Shown in pieces: positions 1 to 7,803 of a stretch of 64,000 nucleotides of DNA (position 1 is the stretch's first letter; every line of letters begins with the position of its first letter). Position numbers and translations under genes: made by a program. Under the pieces are notes generated by a model. It worked only from the letters and a program-made list of their open reading frames with translations, searched no databases and was not told the DNA's origin. Origin of the DNA: Ga0077555 sp964500805 (lineage in GTDB: Bacteria; Pseudomonadota; Alphaproteobacteria; Rhizobiales; Hyphomicrobiaceae); the NCBI GenBank assembly GCA_964500805.1, contig CAZCQH010000034.1:1-64000 (forward strand), in the 5' to 3' direction.

Positions 1-366
1 CAGCCAGAACGAGATGTTGTTCATGCGCGGGAACGCCATGTCCGGCGCACCGATCTGCAGCGGCACGAACCAGTTGCCGAACCCCCCGATCATGGCCGGC
101 ATCACCATGAAGAACACCATGATCAGCCCGTGCCCGGTGACGAACACGTTGAAGGTGTGCGAGTTGGCGAAGTACTGCATTCCCGGCTCGGCGAGTTCGA
201 GCCGCATCATCACCGAGAGAAACCCTCCGACGAGACCCGCCATCATTGCGAACAGCAGGTACATCGTTCCGATGTCCTTGTGGTTCGTCGAGTAGAGCCA
301 CCGTGTCACACCGTAGGGCGTGTGGTGGTCGTCATGCGCGTTGTCGCCGTGCGCCTTCGTTGCCAT
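1..366 (-). CDS. ctaD: Cytochrome c oxidase subunit I (partial)
   Basis: Catalytic heme-copper subunit of aa3-type cytochrome c oxidase, in the inner membrane. Only the first 122 codons are inside the window; the gene continues past the left edge. The visible part has a His/Asp-rich N-terminus, the family-typical YSTNHKDIG segment, and a first transmembrane helix ending near VMMRLELAEPG. A second helix follows, containing the heme a ligand region (TGHGLIMVFFMVMP), then GGFGNWFVPL. The start is the ATG at 364-366. It lies about 75 bp downstream of ctaC in the same direction, the usual order of the aa3 oxidase operon. The assignment is secure; only the length and C-terminus are unknown. Confidence 0.97.
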   Translation of the reverse strand, partial: MATKAHGDNAHDDHHTPYGVTRWLYSTNHKDIGTMYLLFAMMAGLVGGFLSVMMRLELAEPGMQYFANSHTFNVFVTGHGLIMVFFMVMPAMIGGFGNWFVPLQIGAPDMAFPRMNNISFWL

Positions 367-441
367 GTCCGATTGCCTCGGTTCGTCTCTTAAATCGTTT
401 GGATCGTCGGATCGTCTCAGATCGTCTTCGTAGATGCGGGA

Positions 442-1410
442 TCAACGGCTCGGAGCAGTCGCCACAACAGCTGGGCCGGCGTGCCCGGCGACCCGCTTTG
501 CCTGCTCGACGGCCTCCTTTTCGAGGATTTGCCGTGCCTTGTTGCGGTCGCGCGCTTTCAGCGCTCCGATCCACTCATCGAAAACAGCCTGCTTCACGAC
601 GCGGACCGCGATCGGCATGAACGCATGGTCCTTGCCGCAGAGCTCGGAGCACTGGCCGTAAAAGATGCCTTCTTGGCGCGCCTTGAACCAGGTCGCAGTC
701 GTGCGCCCTGGAACGGCATCGACCTTCGAGCCGAACGACGGAATTGTCCAGTTGTGGATCACGTCGCTCGCCGTCACGATGACGTGCACGACCTTGTTGA
801 CAGGCACCAGCACTTCATTGTCGACGGAGAGGAGGCGCGGCGAAGGAATGCCCTTTTTCTCACGCTCCGCGCGCTCGGCATCATTGAGCATGATGGACGT
901 GAACGTCACCGGCCTGCCGTCGTTTTGCAGATGATCAGGGTAGGCGTGCGTCCAGTTCCACTGATTACCAGTCGCTTTCAAGACCAGGTCTGGCGGCGGG
1001 TAGGTGTACTGGGCGAAGAGCAGCTTGAACGATGGCAGCGCGATTCCGACCAGGATCAGGATCGGAATGACAGTCCAGGCAACCTCGAGCGCCGAGTTAT
1101 GCGTGGTCTTCGAGGGGATTGGATTGACCCTCTCGCGAAACTTGAGAACGACATAGACCAGCAAGGCCAATACGAAGAGCGCGATCGCCACGATCACCAC
1201 GTTGACCGTGTCGTGGAACCAATTGATGCGATCTGCGATCTCGGTAGCCGGAACTTGCAGACCCAGCTGCTTCGGGGAAGGCTGCCCCATTCCTGCCAAT
1301 GCTTCGCCTATGCCAACAGCGAGTGTCGCCAAGCCGAGGCCCGCTACGGCAATCGCCTGCATCGCCCGTCGCGTGGAAGTCGTCATCAAAGCCTGTCCCC
1401 AACTCGTCAT
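442..1410 (-). CDS. ctaC: Cytochrome c oxidase subunit II
   Basis: Subunit II of aa3 cytochrome c oxidase takes electrons from cytochrome c at its periplasmic CuA centre. The 322-residue product has a hydrophobic signal region (about residues 17-40), two transmembrane hairpin helices (about 68-92 and 108-130), then the cupredoxin domain. The CuA ligands are all present: His219 in DVIHNW, then Cys254, Glu256, Cys258, His262 and Met265 in the CSELCGKDHAFM motif. The aromatic electron-entry patch NQWNW is at about 149-153. An alternative start is Met9 (1384-1386). It precedes ctaD in one operon. The protein has a charged C-terminal extension beyond the CuA domain. Confidence 0.97.
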   Translation of the reverse strand: MTSWGQALMTTSTRRAMQAIAVAGLGLATLAVGIGEALAGMGQPSPKQLGLQVPATEIADRINWFHDTVNVVIVAIALFVLALLVYVVLKFRERVNPIPSKTTHNSALEVAWTVIPILILVGIALPSFKLLFAQYTYPPPDLVLKATGNQWNWTHAYPDHLQNDGRPVTFTSIMLNDAERAEREKKGIPSPRLLSVDNEVLVPVNKVVHVIVTASDVIHNWTIPSFGSKVDAVPGRTTATWFKARQEGIFYGQCSELCGKDHAFMPIAVRVVKQAVFDEWIGALKARDRNKARQILEKEAVEQAKRVAGHAGPAVVATAPSR

Positions 1411-1828
1411 TTGCTTCCGCGGTTAGTCCCGCCGTTCAGCCGGACATCTCTCTTCAGCCCACGCGATTGCTAACCAACGTTCGCTCGTCAGCAAGACGAC
1501 CAGCACCCAGGACCAGTACCCGCCGCGGCGCTCACACGCGCTTGACTTTCAAGGACAACCGCTTGGAAGCGCGAAGAAAGACGTCGTTAAGCGAAGTCAC
1601 GGGCGCGCGTGGCATGAGGCCCGATCCTGCGACCTGACATGAGCACAAGCTCAGAAGCCAACTCAAGCGGCCATTCCTGCGGCATATCGCGCCGGGCAGA
1701 CGGCGTTTCATGGCCCCCGCGGGGGTTGCCGCCCGTCCCACTTTAGCCCCATTCGTTCTCGTATTTCGCGTACCGCCGGGACGCAGTTGTATCACGCTGT
1801 GTCCCGTTGGACCCTCCCCCCTCGCCTT
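1411..1828. other. Intergenic region between divergent ctaC and IalB-family gene
   Basis: About 420 bp must carry the promoters of the leftward cytochrome oxidase operon and the rightward IalB-family gene. A perfect 12-base palindrome (CCCCCGCGGGGG) sits at 1714-1725. I could not pick out a convincing -35/-10 pair, FixK box or other operator by eye. Short open frames here have no coding look. Confidence 0.5.
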
Positions 1829-2398
1829 ATGGAGCAAGTCGTGGCTTTGGCCTCCGCATGTCAGCTCGCCGCCCGGTTGCGACGGATTGCTCAACTATGG
1901 GGACTGTGGATCCTGATAGCAGCTGCCTTGCTGAGTTGCACCGTCGCCGACGGGTCCGCGGCAGCCCAGGAGGGAACGGTCAAGGCTCAGCATGGCGATT
2001 GGCAGATCGTCTGCAAGCCACCACCGCCCGGCGCGAAGAACGAAGCCTGTGCGCTGGTACAGAGCGTCAGCGCCGAAGATAGGAACAATGTCGGCCTGAC
2101 GGTTTACTTTCAGAGGTTCGCCAACGGCACGCGCGTATTGCGGGTCTTCGCGCCACTCGGGGTGCTGCTGCCGCCGGGGCTCGGATTGAAGATCGACGAC
2201 AAGGACGTTGGCAACGCGCCGTTTCTCAGGTGCCACAACTTTGCCTGCTACGCGCAAGTCGTTGCCGATGACAAGCTCGTCGATCAATTGAAAGTTGGCA
2301 AAACCGCTGTGTTCATCATTTTCCAGACCGAAGAGGCCGGCATAGGAATCCCGATCTCGCTGGCCGGCTTTTCGCAGGCCTTGGCTGCACTGAATTGA
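1829..2398 (+). CDS. Invasion-associated locus B (IalB) family protein
   Basis: Secreted or periplasmic protein of the IalB family, common in Hyphomicrobiales and named after the Bartonella invasion locus; its biochemical role is not established. From the ATG at 1829 it is 189 residues long. A hydrophobic segment (WGLWILIAAALLSC) is followed by an Ala-rich stretch that looks like a cleaved export signal. The mature part opens with the family-typical HGDWQIVCK and carries paired cysteines in NEACALVQS and RCHNFACYAQV. An in-frame ATG at 1787 would add 14 residues that look non-native. It stands alone between the oxidase operon and the next gene. Confidence 0.82.
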   Translation: MEQVVALASACQLAARLRRIAQLWGLWILIAAALLSCTVADGSAAAQEGTVKAQHGDWQIVCKPPPPGAKNEACALVQSVSAEDRNNVGLTVYFQRFANGTRVLRVFAPLGVLLPPGLGLKIDDKDVGNAPFLRCHNFACYAQVVADDKLVDQLKVGKTAVFIIFQTEEAGIGIPISLAGFSQALAALN

Positions 2399-2557
2399 AT
2401 TCCCATCTCCTCAGCCGTTGCTTTGTTGTTTAGCGGAAGTCGCTAGGCGCGACTGACGGACCTGTCCGATCTCTCGCGCCGATCGCACGTTCGCCCGTCC
2501 TTTTGCCATGTTGTCCCCCTAACGTTGCTCAGTGGCGACTTCTGACGGGAGCTCGGC

Positions 2558-3787
2558 ATGAGGCCGGCCGTTCAGCCGCAAGTTCAGACCGGATTTGAGA
2601 CGCAGGCCGCGCGCCGGCGCCGGCGGCTCAATTCGTTTCGCCCGCCCTTCCGGCTGGATGTCGCGCGCCTCACTTTGAACTGGCCCGCCGTCGAAGATCT
2701 CGCCGACAGCTTCCCGGCCCTACTGTTCGCTCTGTCGACCGGCTACGGCACCGCGCAGGAGCGCGAGATGGCATTCCACTCGATCGAGATCGGACATTCC
2801 CTGAAGGACATTGCAGCCGATCTCGGCTTGCCTTTTTGGCTGCGCCGCATTCCACCGGAAGCTTTTCAGCAGCCCCTGCCTCCGCTGCCCGGCGACGGCG
2901 ATTTCGCCAACGCCATTGTCGCCCGGATACCGGCTAACCCCGTCGAGTGTACCATCTGGTTCGACCGTGTCCTGACGGCATACCGCCTCCTCGGTCGCGA
3001 TGTCGCCGTGTGGGTCGCGCGCGAACCGCGCCTGATGCCGCCCGGCACGGGCGAGGATGAGCTGCAGTGGCTCTTTGCCTGGGTCTGGGCAAGCATCAAT
3101 CCAGCGTCCCCGGGGCACGGGCTTTTGCGCACCGGGTGGAGCCCGCCCCTCGGCTGGAAACGCGCCCAGGACGAGTTGTCGATCTGGCGCAAGCGAATTG
3201 GCCTGATTTCGGCGCTGGCCGGCGCGGAGCGCGACCCGTGGTTCGAGGACGGTCAGGCGCTCGGCTATGACATCGTACAACTGAGGACGGTCGAGGACTT
3301 CATTGCCGAGAGCGCGGGCATGGAGAACTGCCTGGACCAATACGCGACCCACCTGAGCTACGGGCGCATTCGCGTGTTCAGTGTGCGGCGAAACGGACGG
3401 CCGGTTGCCGACTTCGAACTGACGTTGCGAGCTGACGAGATCACCATGCCGTCAATTGCGCAGGTGCGCGGCCCCCGCAACCGTCGCGCCTCTCCGGCGG
3501 TGTGGCAGGCCATTCACGCTTGGCTCGGCGGACAGACGTTTCGCCCACTTGCACCCACACCCACGCCGCCGGGCGCGGCCCGCGACGCATTGCGATCGTT
3601 CTGGTCGCCCTATGTCGCGGCCATCGAGCAGGCTGGGCTCGGCGAGCGGCTGGTCAACACTGCGATGATGGCCGGCGGGCGCAAGGTTAGGCCCCGCTCG
3701 CGCGCGCAGTCGATGTCGTCGGCGGTACGCGAGCTCTTCTCGACCCAAGGGTTCCGCCGCCATTCCGACGATGGCTCGACTGGCTGA
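2558..3787 (+). CDS. PcfJ-domain protein of unknown function
   Basis: A 409-residue soluble protein. The first 240 residues are not recognisable. The C-terminal part (about 245-330) has the PcfJ-like pattern: ESAGMENCLDQY, a Gly, IRVFSVRRNGRPVADFEL, then IAQVRGPRNR followed by a Trp-containing helix. PcfJ-like domains are known from conjugative plasmids and many chromosomal proteins, without a defined activity. The start ATG is preceded by GGGAGC. It is monocistronic, ending 101 bp before the sulfatase-like gene. No mobility genes lie nearby, so a link to conjugation is not supported here. The C-terminal tail is basic and low in complexity. Confidence 0.65.
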   Translation: MRPAVQPQVQTGFETQAARRRRRLNSFRPPFRLDVARLTLNWPAVEDLADSFPALLFALSTGYGTAQEREMAFHSIEIGHSLKDIAADLGLPFWLRRIPPEAFQQPLPPLPGDGDFANAIVARIPANPVECTIWFDRVLTAYRLLGRDVAVWVAREPRLMPPGTGEDELQWLFAWVWASINPASPGHGLLRTGWSPPLGWKRAQDELSIWRKRIGLISALAGAERDPWFEDGQALGYDIVQLRTVEDFIAESAGMENCLDQYATHLSYGRIRVFSVRRNGRPVADFELTLRADEITMPSIAQVRGPRNRRASPAVWQAIHAWLGGQTFRPLAPTPTPPGAARDALRSFWSPYVAAIEQAGLGERLVNTAMMAGGRKVRPRSRAQSMSSAVRELFSTQGFRRHSDDGSTG

Positions 3788-3888
3788 GCGGGACGTCACC
3801 GCCTTTGGCAATCATCATCCACGTCGCGCCTATCCGGTGCCGTCAGAATGGCGCATGATGCCCAGCCGGGAGCTGGGGAAAACGGCCG

Positions 3889-5472
3889 ATGACGGCGAAG
3901 CCGAATATTCTTTTCATCATGGCGGATCAGCTGAGATGGGATTATCTCGGTTGCGCGGGACATCCCCATATCAGGACACCCAACATCGATCGGCTCGCAC
4001 GGCGAGGCGTGCGACTGACACGTGCCTTCGTACAGGCACCTGTCTGCGGCGGCTCACGCATGAGCTTTTACTCGGGTCGCTACAACATCACGCATGGTGC
4101 CACCTACAATAACTTCCCACTCAGAATCGATGAGAAGACGATCGGCGATTACCTGCGCCCGCAGGGCTATCGCACGGTGCTCGTCGGCAAGACGCACTTC
4201 AAGGCTGACCTCGAAGCGGCACAGCGTCTTGGCATCGACCCTGGCGCCAGCCCTGGACTTCCCTACTGGCAGTGCGGTTTCGAGCCGTTCGAGCGCGACG
4301 ACGGCCTGCATCCGGAGATAGACGGCAAGCTGTACAACGCCGATCCGGCGTACAATCGCTGGCTGCGTCAGCTCGGGTTCGGCGGCGAGAATCCTTGGCA
4401 CGAATGGGCGAACTCGGCCGAAGGGCCGAACGGTGAGGTCCTGTCGGGGTGGTCGATGCGCAATGCGCGGCTGCCGGCGCGGATACCGGAGCAGTACTCC
4501 GAGACGGCGTACATGACCGATCGTGCCATCGAGTTCATCCGCCATGCAGCCGATCAACCCTGGTGCCTTCATGTTTCCTACATCAAGCCGCACTGGCCTT
4601 ATTTGGCGCCGGCGCCTTATCACGCGATGTACGGCACCGAGCATGTCATCCCGGCCAATCGCCGCGACCTCGAGAAAATCAATCCCAATCCGGTCGTCGC
4701 TGCATTCATGCAGCACGAGGAAAGCGTGAATTTTTCGCGTGACGAGGTGCGCGAGACCGTCATTCCGACATACATGGGTCTGATCTCGCAGCTCGATCAT
4801 CATGTGGGGCGGTTGACTGAGTTCCTGGCGACAACGGGAGCGATCGACAACACCATCATCGTCATCACGTCTGATCACGGCGACTATCTGGGCGATCACT
4901 GGCTTGGCGAGAAGGACCTATTTCACGAAGAGATCGTGCGAATTCCGATGATTGTCGTCGATCCGCGAGCGGCAGCCGATGTCACGCGCGGATCCGAGAT
5001 CGATGCCTTGGTGGAAGCCATCGATTTGGCACCGACATTTCTCGCCTGGTCGGGTGGCAGGCCGGAACCCGAGCGGCTCGAGGGCCGATCACTCGAGCCT
5101 GTGCTCACAGGCCAAATGCCGGCCGACTGGCGCGATTGCGTCTACTGCGACAGCGATTTTGCCCTCCGGCATGCTCGGCGCACCCTCGGCCTCGGCGTTG
5201 ACGAGGCGCGCGGCTTCATGGTGCGCACGGCAGACTGGAAATACGTGCACTATATGAAACATCCGCCACAGTTGTTCGATCTGCGAATCGATCCGAACGA
5301 ACTTGTCGACCTCGGACGCTCCAATGATCACGCGCAAGTCCGGGCAGAGCTTCGAGATCGGCTGCTCGGCTGGGCACTGGCGAGGCGTACGCGTATCACC
5401 ATTACCGACGCCGCGGTCGAGGCCCGGACTGGCGGCGCCAAGCGTATGGGTTACCGATTCGGAGAGTGGTGA
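3889..5472 (+). CDS. Sulfatase / phosphonate monoester hydrolase-like protein
   Basis: A member of the alkaline phosphatase/sulfatase superfamily, 527 residues, without a signal peptide, so probably cytoplasmic. Metal-site motifs are clear: MADQLRWD near residues 11-18, SDHGDYLGDH around 325, and KPHWPY around 240. The formylglycine position is Cys53 in CGGSR (codons start at 4045). The canonical signature is C-x-P-x-R, so the key proline is replaced by glycine. Whether Cys53 is oxidised to formylglycine is therefore uncertain. Overall architecture and the long C-terminal arm resemble phosphonate monoester hydrolases of rhizobia. The substrate (sulfate, phosphate or phosphonate ester) cannot be read from sequence. 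Confidence 0.8.
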   Translation: MTAKPNILFIMADQLRWDYLGCAGHPHIRTPNIDRLARRGVRLTRAFVQAPVCGGSRMSFYSGRYNITHGATYNNFPLRIDEKTIGDYLRPQGYRTVLVGKTHFKADLEAAQRLGIDPGASPGLPYWQCGFEPFERDDGLHPEIDGKLYNADPAYNRWLRQLGFGGENPWHEWANSAEGPNGEVLSGWSMRNARLPARIPEQYSETAYMTDRAIEFIRHAADQPWCLHVSYIKPHWPYLAPAPYHAMYGTEHVIPANRRDLEKINPNPVVAAFMQHEESVNFSRDEVRETVIPTYMGLISQLDHHVGRLTEFLATTGAIDNTIIVITSDHGDYLGDHWLGEKDLFHEEIVRIPMIVVDPRAAADVTRGSEIDALVEAIDLAPTFLAWSGGRPEPERLEGRSLEPVLTGQMPADWRDCVYCDSDFALRHARRTLGLGVDEARGFMVRTADWKYVHYMKHPPQLFDLRIDPNELVDLGRSNDHAQVRAELRDRLLGWALARRTRITITDAAVEARTGGAKRMGYRFGEW

Positions 5473-5523
5473 GCGTGATCGCCTCTCGGATCGAGCAGTC
5501 GCTCCACGGCGAATCTTCGGACC

Positions 5524-5940
5524 TCACCAGTCCGCGCTTCCGATCTTGCCTCGAGTCCGTTTGAGCTCGCCCCGCCGGACTTTGCCTTGGTGGCGACGTT
5601 CTTTCGACGCCTTCGTGGGTTTGGTTTTGACGCGAGCCTTCGGCTCGTGCGCTGCCTCGTCGAGCAGCTCCTGCAACCGTGCGCGCGCGTCTGTGCGGTT
5701 CAGCTCCTGCGTTCGAAAGCGATCGGCACGGATGACCAGAATGCCATCCTTGGTCATGCGGTGGCCGGCCAGGCGGCCAAGGCGGACCCGAACCGGCTCA
5801 GGCAGGCTCGGGCTGCGCCGGACATCGAAACGCAATTCGACCGCGGTCGAAACCTTGTTGACGTTCTGGCCGCCGGGACCGGAGGCCCGCACGAACTGCT
5901 CGACGAGCTCAGTCTCGGGGATGCTAATCGTTCGTCTCAT
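5524..5940 (-). CDS. arfB: Alternative ribosome-rescue factor ArfB (YaeJ/Pth4 family)
   Basis: Codon-independent peptidyl-tRNA hydrolase that frees ribosomes stalled on non-stop mRNA, as a back-up to trans-translation. From the ATG at 5938-5940 the product is 138 residues. It starts with MRRTISIPETELVEQF and carries the catalytic GGQ (residues 23-25) in SGPGGQNVNK. The C-terminal tail is Lys/Arg-rich, as needed to enter the empty mRNA channel. The frame stays open upstream for 61 codons, but ArfB homologues begin just before the ISIP-type segment, so the shorter start is used. It is convergent with the sulfatase-like gene (51 bp apart). Confidence 0.92.
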   Translation of the reverse strand: MRRTISIPETELVEQFVRASGPGGQNVNKVSTAVELRFDVRRSPSLPEPVRVRLGRLAGHRMTKDGILVIRADRFRTQELNRTDARARLQELLDEAAHEPKARVKTKPTKASKERRHQGKVRRGELKRTRGKIGSADW

Positions 5941-6123
5941 GACATGCGCGGTTCTGATCGAAGCTGCCTTGCTCTCCGCTGTGCTCGCTGAGCTGCGCGC
6001 TGCGGTTACAGGATAGGGCGACAATTCATCTCGCAAAATTCGCGATCGAGCAACGCTTGATAAACCAACCTCTACATCAAATACAGGAGAAAATATCCAA
6101 GCATTCGCCGCGACCCTCGCCAA

Positions 6124-6138
6124 TTAATCGCCCATTAG
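6124..6138. promoter_or_regulatory. Possible CtrA-type site upstream of flp
   Basis: The sequence TTAA-N7-TTAG differs by one base from the full CtrA consensus TTAA-N7-TTAA. In Caulobacter the Flp-type pilin gene pilA is under CtrA control, which makes the location attractive. The site lies about 200 bp before the pilin start, far for direct activation, and such motifs occur by chance in AT-rich DNA. Confidence 0.3.
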
Positions 6139-6146
6139 GCAACATA

Positions 6147-6191
6147 TTCGCCGAAATATTCGGAAAATTACGTCGAGATCTTTTCGGCGAA
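6147..6191. repeat. Inverted repeat, 10-base arms, 25-base spacer
   Basis: Arms TTCGCCGAAA (6147-6156) and TTTCGGCGAA (6182-6191) are exact reverse complements in the AT-rich promoter region before the first pilin gene. This could be an operator for a dimeric regulator; no family can be assigned. Confidence 0.4.
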
Positions 6192-6344
6192 ATCATTCAA
6201 ATCCGATCGATCGCAGCACTTTTTACCTGTCTTTAATTCGCGGCGGGTAGTTTCGTCCCCAGTTCAGCACGGGGAAACAAAACCGGCGAACAGATCGGCG
6301 CAATCCGCGTCAAACATAGCGTAGAGAGAGTTGGGAGTAGCACC

Positions 6345-6512
6345 ATGAAGACCCTGAAGAACTTTGCGAAGTGCGAGTCTGGCGCAACAGCCATCGAGTA
6401 CGGCCTCATCGCCGCTCTGATCAGCGTTGGCATCATCGGAATCGTGACCCAGGTCGGCTCCTCGCTGGTGCAGACGTTCACGACCGTCAACTCGGGCTTG
6501 GCGGCGAAGTAA
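6345..6512 (+). CDS. flp: Flp/Fap-type IVb pilin, copy 1
   Basis: Major subunit type of Tad (tight adherence) pili. The 55-residue prepilin has a short leader ending in Gly13. The processed protein would start at Ala14, with Glu18-Tyr19 placed as in Flp pilins, then a hydrophobic helix rich in Ile, Ala and Leu. It differs from the second copy at two residues (Asn6 to Ser; Ala53 to Gln). No Tad secretion genes lie in the window, so assembly would use a cluster elsewhere. A strong terminator follows 40 bp after the stop codon. Confidence 0.93.
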   Translation: MKTLKNFAKCESGATAIEYGLIAALISVGIIGIVTQVGSSLVQTFTTVNSGLAAK

Positions 6513-6551
6513 CCGGCACTTCCGACCGGCTCACATCCGTCACTGGTCGTG

Positions 6552-6579
6552 AACCGCCCGGCTTCGCCGGGCGGTTTGT
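6552..6579 (+). terminator. Rho-independent terminator of flp copy 1
   Basis: Perfect GC-rich hairpin AACCGCCCGG-CTTCG-CCGGGCGGTT with a CTTCG loop, followed by a short T run. It sits 40 bp after the pilin stop codon. Confidence 0.85.
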
Positions 6580-6848
6580 CCGTTGATAGGCAAGACCTGA
6601 ATCGACTTTGAACCTACTTGCGCGATTCTCAATCGGAAAATTAGCTATTTGAATACCAATAGATCCAATTATCTCTTGTATCCGATTTTTCGCACATAAA
6701 ATCAGCGACAGAGAATTGCGTAGAATGTATCCGTTTTACTTCTCATTAGCAGAATCCCCGTATGCTCAACCAAGTTTCGCGAGGACAGTCACCCGCGAGC
6801 TTCGGCGCAAGTGGCGTCATACATAGCGTAGAGAGTTGGGAGTACAGC
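6580..6848. other. AT-rich spacer and promoter region of flp copy 2
   Basis: About 270 bp between the first terminator and the second pilin. It is AT-rich (6610-6760) and shares only its last 33 bases with the region upstream of copy 1. No TTAA-N7-TTAA motif or clear sigma-70 promoter was found by eye. Confidence 0.5.
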
Positions 6849-7016
6849 ATGAAGACCCTGAAGAGCTTTGCGAAGTGCGAGTCTGGCGCAACGGCCATCG
6901 AGTACGGCCTCATCGCCGCTCTGATCAGCGTTGGCATCATCGGAATCGTGACCCAGGTCGGCTCCTCGCTGGTGCAGACGTTCACGACTGTCAATTCCGG
7001 CTTGCAAGCGAAGTAA
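6849..7016 (+). CDS. flp: Flp/Fap-type IVb pilin, copy 2
   Basis: Second 55-residue Flp prepilin: leader with Gly13, then Ala14, Glu18-Tyr19 and one hydrophobic helix. The frame is open further upstream to 6762. The start at 6849 is chosen because it matches copy 1 exactly, and the duplicated leader sequence directly precedes both. The only amino-acid differences from copy 1 are at positions 6 and 53. Separate terminators and different distal upstream DNA suggest the two genes could be expressed independently. Confidence 0.93.
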   Translation: MKTLKSFAKCESGATAIEYGLIAALISVGIIGIVTQVGSSLVQTFTTVNSGLQAK

Positions 7017-7054
7017 CGAGCACTCCCGACTGGCTCCACAGTCGATCGATCTAC

Positions 7055-7087
7055 GACCGCCCGGCTTCGCCGGGCGGTCTTTGTTTT
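7055..7087 (+). terminator. Rho-independent terminator of flp copy 2
   Basis: Hairpin GACCGCCCGG-CTTCG-CCGGGCGGTC followed by TTTGTTTT, 38 bp after the stop codon. Its core is identical to the terminator of copy 1. It also separates the pilin from the convergent RraA-type gene. Confidence 0.9.
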
Positions 7088-7103
7088 GACCATACTGCGT
7101 CCC

Positions 7104-7763
7104 TCAGAGGATTCCGTAGCGCGCAAACACATCGGCGAGCTTGTCGCCACGCTCGAGATCGCGGAGCGTATTCTTTTCCCCCGTCACCTTCTCGAAAGCG
7201 AGGCGCAGCACCTCGTCTTCCACACGCTTCGGGATGACGACGACGCCGTCGGCATCCCCGAAGATCAGGTCGCCCGGCTCGACCTTTACGCCTGCACACT
7301 GGATCGGCACATCGATCGCCATGATGCGCCCGCGTCCCTTGCTGTCGAGCGGGGAGATGCCGCCATGGAAAACCGGAAAGCCCATCGCGCGGATCGCCTT
7401 CACGTCGCGCGTGCACCCGTCCATCAAGGCCCCGGCAGCACCACGGGCGCGCGCGGCGGTCGAGAGCAGTTCACCCCAGGGCGCGACCCGGGCTGGATTG
7501 GAGCAGGCGAATACAGGGATCTCGCTGGCCTGCAGGCTGTCGATCAGCGCGATCTCGAGCTCGTAAGGGTTGGTGCCGGCCTCGTGATGATAAACCTCCA
7601 TGAAAGCGGCAGTCCGGGCGCGACCGCACATCACTTGGGCCTCGTCGAGAGGGCGAACCCGGGCAGGCAGCGCCTGGTCCATGAGTCCGACGCTGTCGAG
7701 ACAGTCGGAAAGCACCGACGTGAACAGCTTGCTTCGGATCTCGGCGAGGCTGGTTTGCGGCAT
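7104..7763 (-). CDS. RraA family protein / 4-hydroxy-4-methyl-2-oxoglutarate aldolase-like
   Basis: Member of the RraA/HMG-aldolase fold family (219 residues). The family signature is intact: GELLSTAARARG, then GALMDGCTRD with the Arg-Asp pair that binds substrate and metal, and DVPIQCAGVKVEPGDL towards the C-terminus. Such enzymes cleave 4-hydroxy-4-methyl-2-oxoglutarate or decarboxylate oxaloacetate, or act in protocatechuate or gallate-type catabolism; which applies is not visible. The start ATG at 7761-7763 has GAGGAG at good spacing, so the longer open frame is rejected. It lies 40 bp after a GntR regulator on the same strand, most likely in one self-regulated operon. Confidence 0.85.
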   Translation of the reverse strand: MPQTSLAEIRSKLFTSVLSDCLDSVGLMDQALPARVRPLDEAQVMCGRARTAAFMEVYHHEAGTNPYELEIALIDSLQASEIPVFACSNPARVAPWGELLSTAARARGAAGALMDGCTRDVKAIRAMGFPVFHGGISPLDSKGRGRIMAIDVPIQCAGVKVEPGDLIFGDADGVVVIPKRVEDEVLRLAFEKVTGEKNTLRDLERGDKLADVFARYGIL

Positions 7764-7803
7764 GCGATTCTCCTCAGATTGTGTCGCCCGATCTCCGTCA
7801 CGC

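Larger units (their letters stand above)
5941..6344. other. AT-rich intergenic region upstream of the first pilin gene
   Basis: About 400 bp between divergent arfB and the first Flp pilin gene. The central part (6010-6240) is clearly richer in A+T than its surroundings, as expected of a regulated promoter. It holds a near-CtrA motif (6124-6138) and a 10-base inverted repeat (6147-6191), listed separately. The last 36 bases before the pilin are repeated upstream of the second pilin. Confidence 0.6.
6309..7016 (+). repeat. Tandem duplication of the flp unit
   Basis: Two direct copies, about 6309-6512 and 6816-7016, nearly identical through the coding part. They also share about 35 bp of leader (ACATAGCGTAGAGAG...TTGGGAGTA) and, downstream, the same CCGCCCGGCTTCGCCGGGCGG hairpin. 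The sequence between the leader copies and the terminators is unrelated, so each copy has its own upstream region. Confidence 0.85.

Noticed and set aside
481..1473. A 330-codon open frame on the plus strand opposite ctaC
   Set aside because: It is the mirror of the well-supported ctaC gene; GC-rich codon bias keeps the opposite frame open. No family motif is visible.
2558..3787. PcfJ domain as sign of an integrated conjugative element
   Set aside because: No relaxase, integrase, attachment site or other transfer gene is nearby; PcfJ-like proteins also occur on ordinary chromosomes.
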